Assembly (NCBI GenBank): GCA_003252145.1
Contig: QKDJ01000300.1
Span: forward strand, 1 to 16,286
Length of the DNA: 16,286 bases
Source of the DNA: Azovibrio restrictus
Lineage (GTDB): Bacteria; Pseudomonadota; Gammaproteobacteria; Burkholderiales; Rhodocyclaceae
Direction: 5' to 3'
Part shown: positions 1-7,439 of the stretch, one piece after another
How positions within the stretch are numbered: position 1 is the first letter of the stretch
How the letters are laid out: each line of letters begins with the position of its first letter
Notes under the pieces: generated by a model
What the model saw: the letters and a program-made list of their open reading frames with translations, nothing else
The model's database searches: none
Told to the model about the DNA's origin: nothing
Made by a program: the position numbers and the translations under genes

Positions 1-20
1 AATAGGTCGCCCCAATAGTA

Positions 21-45
21 AAAGCCGGGCAAGCCCGGCTTTTTT
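21..45. terminator. Bidirectional intrinsic terminator at the left edge
   Basis: A perfect GC-rich inverted repeat (AAGCCGGG, loop CAAG, CCCGGCTT) is followed on the plus strand by six T residues ending at 45. This fits termination of a plus-strand gene left of the window. Read on the minus strand it lies just past the dut stop codon and is followed by a shorter T run (TTTTAC), so it may also end the coaBC-dut transcript. The structure is seen directly; use on the minus strand is inferred. Confidence 0.85.
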
Positions 46-59
46 CATGGAAATGACCG

Positions 60-509
60 TCAGTGGCGCCCGGTACTTCCGAAACCCCCTTCGCCCCGGT
101 CTGTAGGCGGAAACTCCTCCACCACATTCAGCGCCACCTGCAGCACCGGCACCACCACCAGCTGCGCAATGCGCTCCAGGGGATTAATCACGAAAGCTTC
201 CTTGCCCCGGTTCCACACGGACACCATGATTTCACCCTGGTAATCCGAGTCGATCAGCCCCACCAGATTCCCCAGCACGATGCCGTGCTTGTGGCCCAAG
301 CCCGAGCGGGGCAGGATCATGGCGGCCAATCCGGGATCGGCCAGGTGAATGGCGATACCAGTGGGCACCAGCGTGGTATCCCCCGGCATCAATTTCAGGG
401 GTGCTTCAAGGCAGGCCCGCAAATCCAGCCCGGCAGCGCCAGCAGAACCATACTGGGGAGGCTGTTCCTTGATCCGGCCATCCAGAATTTTCACGTCAAT
501 ACGATGCAT
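60..509 (-). CDS. dut: Deoxyuridine 5'-triphosphate nucleotidohydrolase (dUTPase)
   Basis: This cytosolic homotrimeric enzyme hydrolyses dUTP to dUMP and pyrophosphate, keeping uracil out of DNA and feeding thymidylate synthesis. The 149-aa product has all five trimeric dUTPase motifs: AGLDLRA (26-32), PRSGLG (67-72), [11 protein letters not shown] (84-94), ERIAQLVV (112-119) and the C-terminal P-loop-like [10 protein letters not shown] (138-147). The frame stays open upstream, but the ATG at 509 is chosen because AGGAG lies 6 nt before it and the protein then has the usual family length. It starts 19 nt after the coaBC stop, so the two are probably one operon; the same neighbours occur together in many proteobacteria. 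Identification is firm. Confidence 0.97.
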   Translation of the reverse strand: MHRIDVKILDGRIKEQPPQYGSAGAAGLDLRACLEAPLKLMPGDTTLVPTGIAIHLADPGLAAMILPRSGLGHKHGIVLGNLVGLIDSDYQGEIMVSVWNRGKEAFVINPLERIAQLVVVPVLQVALNVVEEFPPTDRGEGGFGSTGRH

Positions 510-528
510 CTTGCTCTCCTCCATGGCC

Positions 529-1716
529 TCATGGGGCCATACGTTGTGCGATTTCTTCCACCAACTGGGCAGCCAGCTGGTCCTTGCTGGCCAGCGGTAG
601 CGGGTGAGCCCCTTGGGCGTCAAACAGGATCACCCGGTTACTCTCGCCGCCAAAACCATCCTGAATCAGGTTACCAATGATGAGGGGAACGCCCTTGCGT
701 TCCCGCTTGCGCTGGGCATAGGTTTCCAGCTGCTCGCTCTCGGCGGCAAACCCCACGCAGAAAGGCCCCGCCTCCAGGGCCGCCACATCAGCCAGAATGT
801 CCGGATTGGGCACCAGCCGGATTTCCGGCGGCCCGCCCAACTCTTTCTTCAGTTTCTGCTCGGCCACCTGGTCCACTCGATAATCGGCCACAGCCGCCAC
901 AGCAATAAACAACTGAGCAGCCGTAGCCCGCGCCATGACGGCCTCGTGCATTTCCAGGGCGCTACGCACCCCCACGCGAGTCACGCCGTTCGGTACGGGC
1001 AAGGCCACGGGGCCGGAAACCAGCGTCACCTGAGCCCCTGCCCGGGCCGCAGCACGGGCCAGGGCATAGCCCATACGGCCAGAAGAAAGATTGGTAATGC
1101 CCCGTACCGGATCAATGGGCTCAAAGGTAGGCCCTGCCGTCATCAATACCTGCTTGCCCGCCAGTACCTTGGGGGTGAAATGGGCAATCAAGGCCTCACA
1201 GATATCCTCGGGCTCCAGCATGCGGCCTTCACCTTCCTCGCCGCAGGCCTGCTGACCTGAGACTGGCCCCAGGCAAGTTACGCCATCCTGACGCAGCAGG
1301 GCCACATTACGCTGGGTCGCGGGGTTTTCCCACATCTGACGATTCATGGCTGGCGCTACCAGCAGAGGGCAATCCCGAGCCAGCACCAGGGTGGTGAGCA
1401 GGTCATCGGCCAGTCCCTGAGCCACTCTGGCCAGAAAATTGGCCGAGGCCGGCGCCACCAGGATCGCGTCTGCATCACGGCTCAGATTGATGTGGGCCAT
1501 GTTATTGGCTTCCCGAGCATCCCATTGATCCACATAGACCGGCAGCCCCGAGAGGGCCTGGAAAGTCACGGGGGTGACGAAACGGGTAGCAGCCTCGGTC
1601 ATCACTACCTGCACCCGAGCCCCGGCACTGGTGAGCATGCGCAACAAAAGAGCGGCCTTATATGCGGCCACACCACCAGTTACGCCGAGCAGGATTCGCT
1701 TGCCTTGCAATTCCAT
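529..1716 (-). CDS. coaBC: Bifunctional phosphopantothenoylcysteine decarboxylase / phosphopantothenate-cysteine ligase
   Basis: This enzyme carries out two steps of coenzyme A synthesis: CTP-dependent joining of 4'-phosphopantothenate to cysteine, then FMN-dependent decarboxylation to 4'-phosphopantetheine. The 395-aa product has the N-terminal flavoprotein domain (about 1-185) with [10 protein letters not shown] (11-20), the active-site His in MAHINLSR (His75), PAMNRQMW (122-129) and the Cys-containing lid [10 protein letters not shown] (Cys158). The CoaB ligase domain follows, with [17 protein letters not shown] (193-209) and the lysine-rich QKLKKE near 287-292. The start at 1716 (MELQGKR) puts His75 and Cys158 at about the positions known for the E. 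coli enzyme. An in-frame ATG at 1722 is equally possible. No strong Shine-Dalgarno site is visible. The gene diverges from radC. Confidence 0.96.
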   Translation of the reverse strand: MELQGKRILLGVTGGVAAYKAALLLRMLTSAGARVQVVMTEAATRFVTPVTFQALSGLPVYVDQWDAREANNMAHINLSRDADAILVAPASANFLARVAQGLADDLLTTLVLARDCPLLVAPAMNRQMWENPATQRNVALLRQDGVTCLGPVSGQQACGEEGEGRMLEPEDICEALIAHFTPKVLAGKQVLMTAGPTFEPIDPVRGITNLSSGRMGYALARAAARAGAQVTLVSGPVALPVPNGVTRVGVRSALEMHEAVMARATAAQLFIAVAAVADYRVDQVAEQKLKKELGGPPEIRLVPNPDILADVAALEAGPFCVGFAAESEQLETYAQRKRERKGVPLIIGNLIQDGFGGESNRVILFDAQGAHPLPLASKDQLAAQLVEEIAQRMAP

Positions 1717-1768
1717 TATCATAAAATCCGGATGATCTGCAGCCATTCTACTGGATACAGGAACCGCC

Positions 1769-2452
1769 ATGCCCATCACCGATTGGCCCCGGGGAGAACG
1801 CCCCCGGGAACGCTTGATGCAAAATGGCCCCCAGGCTCTGTCTGATGCGGAACTACTGGCCATTTACCTGCGCGTGGGCATACGGGGCAAGAGCGCAGTG
1901 GACTTGGCCCGTGACCTGCTCGCTCGCCACGACAACAGCCTGGCACGCCTGGCCACATCCAGCCTGAAGGAGCTGGCCGGCACGCCCGGCATTGGACTGG
2001 CCAAGGCGGCTCAGTTGCAAGCCAGCTTCGAACTGACCCGTCGTGCCCTGCAGGAGGAAATAAAAGAAAGGGGCAGCATGAATTCCCCTGGTGCGGTTCG
2101 GGACTGGTTACGTCTATACATGGGTCAGCTCCCCCATGAAGTGTTTGTGGCCCTATGGCTGGATGCACAACACCGCCTGATCGCCAGCGAAGAATTATTT
2201 CGTGGCTCCCTTACACAGACCAGCGTGCATCCTCGTGAAGTAGTGAAATCCGCCCTGCAACACAATGCAGCCGCGGTCATTCTTGCCCACAACCACCCCT
2301 CCGGCACCCGCGAGCCCTCAAGCGCCGACCATCAATTGACCCGTATCCTGAAGGAAACCCTGGCCCTGGTGGAGGTGAACCTGCTGGATCACTTCATTGT
2401 GGCTGGCCATCAGCCACCACCGCTCTCTTTGGCTGAGCAAGGCTTGCTCTGA
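1769..2452 (+). CDS. radC: RadC family JAB/MPN-domain protein
   Basis: RadC proteins were first linked to DNA repair, but their cellular role is still unclear; the C-terminal domain resembles JAMM metalloproteases and deubiquitinases. The 227-aa product has an N-terminal RadC region and a helix-hairpin-helix-like stretch ([18 protein letters not shown], 66-83). The JAB domain carries the metal signature: Glu124, His174-x-His176, and Asp187 ten residues later ([14 protein letters not shown]). All metal ligands are intact. The ATG at 1769 has AGGA 6 nt upstream. The gene starts 52 nt from the divergent coaBC start, so their promoters must share this gap. It is an ordinary chromosomal radC of usual length, with none of the mobile-element neighbours that accompany short RadC paralogues. 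Confidence 0.95.
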   Translation: MPITDWPRGERPRERLMQNGPQALSDAELLAIYLRVGIRGKSAVDLARDLLARHDNSLARLATSSLKELAGTPGIGLAKAAQLQASFELTRRALQEEIKERGSMNSPGAVRDWLRLYMGQLPHEVFVALWLDAQHRLIASEELFRGSLTQTSVHPREVVKSALQHNAAAVILAHNHPSGTREPSSADHQLTRILKETLALVEVNLLDHFIVAGHQPPPLSLAEQGLL

Positions 2453-2487
2453 ACTGCAACAGTTTGGAGAAAAAACTCAAATCAAGC

Positions 2488-2517
2488 TTGCCCAGAACAC
2501 AATTAGCCCGCTATAAT
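2488..2517 (+). promoter_or_regulatory. Sigma70-type promoter of rpmB-rpmG
   Basis: TTGCCC at 2488-2493 and a perfect TATAAT at 2512-2517 are separated by 18 nt. Transcription would begin near 2524, giving a leader of about 31 nt before the rpmB start. It is the best-looking promoter in the window, as expected for ribosomal protein genes. The match is seen by eye; activity is inferred. Confidence 0.78.
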
Positions 2518-2554
2518 CGACGTCTTTCCTGTATTGGATTTTGGAGCATTTACC

Positions 2555-2788
2555 ATGGCGCGAGTCTGCCAAGTGACGGGCAAGGCCCCGATGGTGGGGA
2601 ACAATGTGTCCCACGCCAACAACAAAACCAAGCGTCGCTTCCTGCCTAATCTGCAGTACCGTCGTTTTTGGGTTGAAAGTGAAAACCGTTTCGTACGTCT
2701 GCGCGTATCCAACGCCGGTCTGCGCCTCATCGACAAGAAGGGTATCGATGAAGTTCTGGCCGACCTGCGCAGCCGTGGCGAGATCTGA
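2555..2788 (+). CDS. rpmB: 50S ribosomal protein L28 (bL28)
   Basis: This is a structural protein of the large ribosomal subunit. The 77-aa product begins [20 protein letters not shown] and contains [13 protein letters not shown], the typical proteobacterial L28 core; E. coli L28 is of similar length. Only one cysteine (Cys5) is present, so this is the zinc-free type. The frame opens earlier at 2534, but the ATG at 2555 is preceded by GGAG with an 8-nt spacer and gives the conserved N terminus. It is followed 19 nt later by rpmG, the standard bacterial arrangement. A consensus promoter lies upstream. Confidence 0.98.
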   Translation: MARVCQVTGKAPMVGNNVSHANNKTKRRFLPNLQYRRFWVESENRFVRLRVSNAGLRLIDKKGIDEVLADLRSRGEI

Positions 2789-2807
2789 GATTTAAAGGAA
2801 TACTGAA

Positions 2808-2975
2808 ATGGCCAAAGGCGGACGCGAAAAGATCAAGCTGGAATCCACTGCAGGTACCGGGCACTTCTACACCACCTCCAAGAACAAGCGTACTACGCCT
2901 GAAAAGCTGGAGTTCATGAAGTACGACCCCAAGGCTCGCAAGCACGTCCTGTACAAGGAAATCAAGCTGAAGTAA
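2808..2975 (+). CDS. rpmG: 50S ribosomal protein L33 (bL33)
   Basis: This is a small basic protein of the large ribosomal subunit near the tRNA exit region. The 55-aa product reads [13 protein letters not shown], then [12 protein letters not shown], and ends [11 protein letters not shown], the standard proteobacterial L33. It has no cysteine, so it is the zinc-independent form; with the single-Cys L28 upstream, neither paralogue depends on zinc. AAAGGA lies about 8 nt before the ATG. It is cotranscribed with rpmB and followed after 17 nt by a strong terminator. Confidence 0.98.
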   Translation: MAKGGREKIKLESTAGTGHFYTTSKNKRTTPEKLEFMKYDPKARKHVLYKEIKLK

Positions 2976-2992
2976 TCCTGTACTTGGATTTA

Positions 2993-3018
2993 AAAAAACC
3001 CGCTACGGCGGGTTTTTT
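2993..3018. terminator. Bidirectional terminator between rpmG and dsbB
   Basis: AAAAAACCCGC, loop TACG, GCGGGTTTTTT forms a perfect stem with a T tract on either strand. It ends rpmB-rpmG on the plus strand and can end dsbB transcripts coming the other way, 77 nt after the dsbB stop codon. Confidence 0.93.
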
Positions 3019-3094
3019 ATTGCCTGCTTCTCCTGCAATCTCCCGCATGAATAACAGCAGTACAGCCCTCACAGGGCTGCACTGCCTCCAGGCC

Positions 3095-3592
3095 TCAACG
3101 GCGGCGCAACACCATCCACCAGGTCGCTGCACCGAACCCCAGGAAACAAACCACGGACCAGTTGGCCATGGACAGCCCCAGGAATGACCATTCCACACTA
3201 GCACAGGCTCCGGTAGCCAGGAACAACGGGGGATAGGCCATGCCGAGCCAGTCCACAAACAGCTCAATGGGACCGGGATCCGAATAACTGCATTCGCTCA
3301 CCAATCCAGGAACCGTCTGCATCAAGGTCTGGTACACCGCCGTGGCGAAACCACCCAGCGCAACCAGCACCATGGACAGGCCTATGATCTTCTGCCCACG
3401 AGGCAACAATGCCCCAACAAAGGCCAAGGCGCCTATGAGCAGATAGAGCACCCGCTGAAAAATGCACAAGGGACAAGGGTTGAGCCGCTCCAGCTCCTGA
3501 ATCACCATCCCGGCCCCCACAAGCCCCCAGGCCCCAAGGCCGATCAGAAACAGACTCGTGCGTGGAGAAAGTCGGCCCAACCATCCAATCAT
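3095..3592 (-). CDS. dsbB: Disulfide bond formation protein B
   Basis: DsbB is an inner-membrane protein that reoxidises DsbA and passes electrons to quinone. The 165-aa product shows four hydrophobic segments (about 12-32, 47-64, 71-90 and 140-160). It has both redox pairs: Cys40-Pro-Leu-Cys43 in the first periplasmic loop and Cys101/Cys130 in the second. Arg47 just after CPLC matches the conserved quinone-site arginine. Three in-frame ATGs (3601, 3598, 3592) are clustered; GGAAGG lies 9 nt before 3592 but directly abuts 3601, so 3592 is preferred. The gene is divergent from the two-component genes and convergent with rpmG, so it looks like a single-gene transcript. No dsbA is in the window. 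Confidence 0.95.
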   Translation of the reverse strand: MIGWLGRLSPRTSLFLIGLGAWGLVGAGMVIQELERLNPCPLCIFQRVLYLLIGALAFVGALLPRGQKIIGLSMVLVALGGFATAVYQTLMQTVPGLVSECSYSDPGPIELFVDWLGMAYPPLFLATGACASVEWSFLGLSMANWSVVCFLGFGAATWWMVLRRR

Positions 3593-3666
3593 GCTCATCA
3601 TCCTTCCTAGTGGGTGCAGCCCCTGAGGCTTGCAAACCCCGCATTCTACGCTGGCTGAAGAGAGCA

Positions 3667-3696
3667 TTGGAAAAGCCGACGCTCCCCCGCTACACT
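3667..3696 (+). promoter_or_regulatory. Possible promoter of the two-component operon
   Basis: TTGGAA (3667-3672) and TACACT (3691-3696) are separated by 18 nt, each matching 4 of 6 consensus bases. Transcription would start near 3703, almost on the ATG at 3705, which has no Shine-Dalgarno site. The match is modest and chance is possible. Confidence 0.4.
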
Positions 3697-3704
3697 GTCG
3701 TCCC

Positions 3705-4412
3705 ATGAGTACAGCCCGCATTCTCCTGGTCGAAGATGACCAGCGCCTCGCCGACCTGACCGCAGAATACCTACGCCGCAACGATTTCGAAGTGGGAATC
3801 GAAGGACGTGGTGATACGGCACCGGCACGTATCCTGAACGAACAGCCTGACCTGGTGGTGCTGGACATCATGCTGCCCGGCAAGGATGGTTTCGAGGTCT
3901 GCCGCAACATTCGCCCCCACTACAAGGGAGTGATCCTGATGCTCACCGCACGGGATGAGGACTTCGACCAGATTCTCGGCCTGGAGCTTGGGGCCGACGA
4001 CTATATCGCCAAGCCTGTTCAGCCCCGGGTGCTGCTGGCCCGCATCAAGGCCCTCCTGCGCCGCTTGCCGGCCATGGGCAGCAGCAGCCCCAGCGAGAAA
4101 AAAGAACAGGTGTTTGGCAAGTTCCGCATCAGCCAGGCCACACGTACCGCCCATCTGGATGACACCCCCCTGGACCTGACTACGGCAGAGTTTGACCTGC
4201 TTTGGTTACTGGCAGCCCACGCGGGCAACATCCTGTCCCGGGACGATCTGCTTCAAGAACTGCGCGGCATTGGCTTTGATGGCCTGGATCGCTCCATCGA
4301 CGCCCGCATTTCCCGCCTGCGCAAGAAGATTGGTGACGATCCGGAAAATCCGGCGCGTATCAAGACGGTACGGGGCAAGGGCTACCTGTTCAGCCAGCAT
4401 GACTGGGACTGA
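3705..4412 (+). CDS. OmpR/PhoB-family response regulator, RstA-like
   Basis: This cytoplasmic DNA-binding regulator is activated by phosphorylation from its partner kinase. The 235-aa product has a receiver domain (about 4-117) with acidic Asp11/Asp12, phosphoacceptor Asp54 (LDIMLPGKDG), Thr81 and Lys103 (AKPVQP). The C-terminal winged helix (about 135-230) includes LTTAEFDLLWLLAAHAG and the recognition region SIDARISRLRKKIGDDP, ending in TVRGKGYLF. The ELRGIGFDGLDRSID stretch and the RstB-like kinase next door suggest the RstA subgroup; the name is tentative. The ATG at 3705 begins the family motif STARILLVEDD but lacks a Shine-Dalgarno site. Its stop overlaps the kinase start by 14 nt. Its targets cannot be told from sequence. 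Confidence 0.93.
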   Translation: MSTARILLVEDDQRLADLTAEYLRRNDFEVGIEGRGDTAPARILNEQPDLVVLDIMLPGKDGFEVCRNIRPHYKGVILMLTARDEDFDQILGLELGADDYIAKPVQPRVLLARIKALLRRLPAMGSSSPSEKKEQVFGKFRISQATRTAHLDDTPLDLTTAEFDLLWLLAAHAGNILSRDDLLQELRGIGFDGLDRSIDARISRLRKKIGDDPENPARIKTVRGKGYLFSQHDWD

Positions 4413-5826
4413 CGCGGCCCAGGACGGCAACCGCCGTCCCCGCCGCCGCCTGATCTGGCGCGGCCGGCGCTACAGCCTCTCCAAGATCTTCCTCAATTTC
4501 TACCTGCTCGCCATGGGCAGCTTTGTGGCGATCGCCTTTATTGCCGACGCCCTGATCACCGGTGCCTTGAAAGGCATTACCGACGACTACGCCCGTCGCT
4601 TCATGCGGGGCACCATCCTGCTCATTGAAGACGAACTCTTCCGCTATCCCCGCGCCACCTGGGACAAGCGCATCAAGATCATGGACGAGAAATTCGCCTA
4701 TCGTCTTGGCCTGGAAGAACGCACCCAGTTGGAGTTGCCCGAAACGCTCCTGCAGCAGATCGATGAAGGCAATATCGCCATCCATCAAAAGGGCGAAATC
4801 ATGTACTACGCCCTGCGCAAGACTGGACTGGTCCTGGTGATTGGCCCCCTGGCCACCACCCACAACCCGGAATTGCAGCCCCCCGGACTCCCCCTGGAAA
4901 TGCGGGTGCGACTGGGTACCTGGCTGGTAATCAGCATTCTCTTTGGCGTCCTGCTCTGGTTCTGGGTACGTCCCATCTGGCGTGACCTGGAAGCCCTGCG
5001 CCAAACGGCCCGAGCTTTGGGTGAGGGCGACTTGGGTGCTCGTTCCCAGGGGGCCCATAGCAAGCTCTTTGCCCCCCTGGCCGACACCCTGGATGGCATG
5101 GCTGAACAGATTCAGCGCCTGATCGCCACCCAGAAGGAACTCTCCAGCGCCATTTCCCATGAATTACGCACCCCCATCGCCCGCCTGCGTTTCGCCGGAG
5201 AAATGATGGGCGATGCCGACAGCTACGAGGAACGGCTGCGTCTGAGCCGGATGATGGAGAATGATCTGGACGAACTGGACAACCTGATCGATTCCAGCCT
5301 CACCTATGCCCGTTTTGAGCGGGAAACACCGACACTGCATCTGAGCAGCGTGAAATTCCCGGAGTGGCTGGAAGACCAGGTGGACAACCTGCGCTTTCTG
5401 GGGCGCAACCTGGAGATTCAACTACATCCCGGCGAAATTCCAGCGGATCTGATGGTAGAACTGGATCGCAAGGTCATGCCTTACGCTGTCAGCAACCTGT
5501 TACGCAATGCCATCAAATACGCCCGCCAGCAGGTTCATGTGAGCAGCACCCTGGACGACAGAAACGACGGCCCCTGGGTCAGCGTGCATGTGGACGATGA
5601 CGGCATCGGCATTCCCGAGGAAGAACGGGAGCGCATCTTCTCCGCCTTTACCCGCCTGGACCGCTCCCGGGATCGCTCTACGGGCGGTTACGGACTTGGC
5701 CTGGCCATCACCCGCCGGGCCGCAGAATTACACGGAGGCCGGGTCAAGGTCACCGACTCACCCCTGGGTGGCGCCCGCTTCACCCTCTCCTGGCCCCAAC
5801 ACCCTGGTCCGACCGAAACGGCCTGA
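4399..5826 (+). CDS. RstB-like membrane sensor histidine kinase
   Basis: This is the partner kinase of the response regulator it overlaps. The 475-aa protein has a basic cytoplasmic N terminus, transmembrane helix 1 (about 30-54), a periplasmic loop of roughly 115 residues, helix 2 (about 172-191) and a HAMP segment (190-242). The catalytic core has the phosphoacceptor His254 in SHELRTPIARLRF, the N box LLRNAIKYA (Asn370), the G1 box DDDGIGIP (399-406) and the G2 box GGYGLGLAI (429-437). All are intact. The ATG at 4399 lies inside the end of the regulator gene, so translation is probably coupled; there is no separate ribosome site. In E. coli RstB lies under PhoP/PhoQ control, but the signal sensed here is unknown. 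It is somewhat longer than E. coli RstB. Confidence 0.92.
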   Translation: MTGTDAAQDGNRRPRRRLIWRGRRYSLSKIFLNFYLLAMGSFVAIAFIADALITGALKGITDDYARRFMRGTILLIEDELFRYPRATWDKRIKIMDEKFAYRLGLEERTQLELPETLLQQIDEGNIAIHQKGEIMYYALRKTGLVLVIGPLATTHNPELQPPGLPLEMRVRLGTWLVISILFGVLLWFWVRPIWRDLEALRQTARALGEGDLGARSQGAHSKLFAPLADTLDGMAEQIQRLIATQKELSSAISHELRTPIARLRFAGEMMGDADSYEERLRLSRMMENDLDELDNLIDSSLTYARFERETPTLHLSSVKFPEWLEDQVDNLRFLGRNLEIQLHPGEIPADLMVELDRKVMPYAVSNLLRNAIKYARQQVHVSSTLDDRNDGPWVSVHVDDDGIGIPEEERERIFSAFTRLDRSRDRSTGGYGLGLAITRRAAELHGGRVKVTDSPLGGARFTLSWPQHPGPTETA

Positions 5827-5960
5827 AACTCTGCCGTCACACTCCGTCAAAATCCGGCGGTCTCAGTTACCTGGAATATACGCAAGTGCGCTGGAGTGGA
5901 GGCCTTGTGGGCTTTACCATGCATTTCATGAACCAAGCCCCAACATCAGGAGAACAAAAA

Positions 5961-6059
5961 ATGAGCGAAGCCATCCGGAAGTCCTTCCTTCAAAAGGCCT
6001 GCGAATATCTGCTGAACAAGCGCTGCCCACAAACCCCGGCGCAAATGCCCGCAGCCTGA
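5961..6059 (+). CDS. Putative 32-aa small protein, unknown function
   Basis: This ORF encodes MSEAIRKSFLQKACEYLLNK followed by RCPQTPAQMPAA. The case for a real gene is the leader: a perfect AGGAG at 5948-5952 sits 8 nt before the ATG with an A-rich spacer, better than most starts in this window. Two hairpins follow, the second a strong terminator. Residues 2-21 could form an amphipathic basic helix; Cys14 and Cys22 are the only cysteines. I recognise no family. It lies in the 342-nt gap between the sensor kinase and the MscS-family gene. No convincing promoter is visible in 5827-5960, so it may be read through from the kinase operon. The alternative is a chance ORF or a leader peptide. Confidence 0.6.
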   Translation: MSEAIRKSFLQKACEYLLNKRCPQTPAQMPAA

Positions 6060-6095
6060 GCCTCGCTGAAACTCACCCCAACCCCTTACCCTCCA

Positions 6096-6114
6096 CTCGA
6101 AACCCCATTTCGAG
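6096..6114 (+). other. Perfect hairpin preceding a terminator
   Basis: CTCGAAA (6096-6102), loop CCCCA, TTTCGAG (6108-6114) form a perfect 7-bp stem. It is not followed by a T tract, so it is not itself a terminator. It sits between the small ORF and the terminator at 6126-6150 and could be part of a structured 3' untranslated region or a small RNA; this is inference. Confidence 0.45.
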
Positions 6115-6125
6115 ACCTCCCTGTT

Positions 6126-6150
6126 CCCCGCCTACCCGGCGGGGTTTTTT
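6126..6150 (+). terminator. Rho-independent terminator after the small ORF
   Basis: CCCCGCC (6126-6132), loop TACCC, GGCGGGG (6138-6144), then six T residues (6145-6150). It is strong on the plus strand. On the minus strand there is no T tract, so it does not obviously terminate the MscS-family transcript, whose stop codon is only 19 nt away. Confidence 0.9.
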
Positions 6151-6168
6151 GTCTGGAAATCAGGGGGT

Positions 6169-7434
6169 TCAAACGGGAGTGGCGCCCCCAAGAATGCGGA
6201 CCTCCCGCTGAGGGAAGGGAATCTCGATGCCCTCCTGGCGAAAGCGTCGCCAGATTTCCATATTCACATCCGAGCGCAAACCACCCACCCCTTGCTCAGG
6301 ATCATTCACCCAGAAGCCCAGATCAATATTGATGCCACTGTCCGCGAACATCATGATGGAGGCCTTGGGGCCCGGGTCAGCCAACACCCGGGGCTGAGAC
6401 CGGGCAATGTCTTCCAGCAGGGCCACCACTTTTTCCAGATCAGCGCTGTAGGCCACTGACACGGATGTCACCACCCGCATGCGGGTATCCGAATAGGTCT
6501 GGTTCTGGACGATATTGGCCACCAGAGCCTCATTGGGCACGATGTATTCGACCCCCGCCAGGTTCTTGAGCACCGTGTAACGGGTCGTGATCTGGGTCAC
6601 GATGCCGTTGGTCTGGGCATCCAGCTGAATGATGTTACCCAGACGGATGGAGCGGTCCAGCAGGATGATGAAGCCAGAGACGTAATTGCTGGCAATCTTC
6701 TGCAAGCCCAGCCCCAGGCCCACACCCAAGGCACCAGTGAAGACTGACAGGGCGGTGATATCCAGCCCCACCAGGGAAAAACTGAGCAGAACCGCCACCA
6801 GGATGAACAGGGCCTTGCTCACCCGCACCAGTACGATACGCAGGGAGGAGTCCAGGTGACTGGCGCCCAGCAGCTTGGCTTCCACCAGACTGGCAGCCCA
6901 GAGGGAAGCCAGCAGGGTCAGGACCACCACCACCATGCTATTCAGCAGCATCCACAGATTGAGTTCCTGCTTGCCAATGGCAAAGCCCACCCCTTGCAGG
7001 GCCTGGATCACTTCCTGAGCGGCACCGGACAGATACAGGGCCAGCCAGCCCCAGATCAAGAGGGAGAAGAATCGACCCAGGGATTGAATCCAGCGGGCGT
7101 TGGGGAAACTGCGCCCCAACATGTGATGTACGGCACGCACCACCGCCAGGGAAAGCAGCAGGGGCACCGCCACGTGCAAGAGCTGCGTGTGCATGAAGCG
7201 CCCCAGCAAGGCCTGGGCCGGCAGCAACAGCATCACGGCGATGATGGGGAAAGCCTGCTCCCCCAGGGCCTGGATCAGGCCCATTCGGTCCGCCTGGCCA
7301 CTCAGGCGCAGGCGTAGCTGGCGCCCCACCAACCAGGCGAGCGCCAGACAAAGGATCAGGGCAGCAATCTGCCAGATCAGATCCGGGCGCTGCAGGTCCT
7401 CCCACAAATCCAGCAACAAACGGGTTTCAGGCAT
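6169..7434 (-). CDS. MscS-family mechanosensitive ion channel
   Basis: This is an inner-membrane channel expected to open under membrane tension and protect against hypo-osmotic shock. The 421-aa product shows several hydrophobic segments (about 21-40, 62-79, 86-105, 120-139, 160-183 and 203-222). These are followed by the diagnostic pore helix TGALGVGLGLGLQKIASNYV (233-252) and the MscS beta domain with RSIRLGNII and YIVPNEALVANIV. The cytoplasmic alpha/beta part (about 318-415) carries FWVNDPE and RRFRQEGIEIPFPQ, both typical of the family. With more membrane segments than E. coli MscS (286 aa), it belongs to the mid-sized group. The ATG at 7434 is preferred because AAGG lies upstream at a good distance; an ATG at 7443 would overlap the upstream stop in an ATGA. 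It is the last gene of the dedA series. Confidence 0.92.
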   Translation of the reverse strand: MPETRLLLDLWEDLQRPDLIWQIAALILCLALAWLVGRQLRLRLSGQADRMGLIQALGEQAFPIIAVMLLLPAQALLGRFMHTQLLHVAVPLLLSLAVVRAVHHMLGRSFPNARWIQSLGRFFSLLIWGWLALYLSGAAQEVIQALQGVGFAIGKQELNLWMLLNSMVVVVLTLLASLWAASLVEAKLLGASHLDSSLRIVLVRVSKALFILVAVLLSFSLVGLDITALSVFTGALGVGLGLGLQKIASNYVSGFIILLDRSIRLGNIIQLDAQTNGIVTQITTRYTVLKNLAGVEYIVPNEALVANIVQNQTYSDTRMRVVTSVSVAYSADLEKVVALLEDIARSQPRVLADPGPKASIMMFADSGINIDLGFWVNDPEQGVGGLRSDVNMEIWRRFRQEGIEIPFPQREVRILGGATPV

Positions 7435-7439
7435 GGCAT

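Noticed and set aside
2453..2465. Inverted repeat AACTG-CAA-CAGTT after radC
   Set aside because: Only 5 bp with no T tract; too weak to call a terminator.
3065..3080. Small hairpin AGCCCT-CAC-AGGGCT after the dsbB stop
   Set aside because: Perfect 6-bp stem but no T tract on either strand; the strong hairpin at 2993-3018 serves as terminator.
5588..6211. 207-codon plus-strand frame through the end of the kinase gene and the following gap
   Set aside because: Out of frame with the kinase over its conserved G1 and G2 boxes; the 3' part has no protein-like features. The 32-codon ORF in another frame has a far better start.
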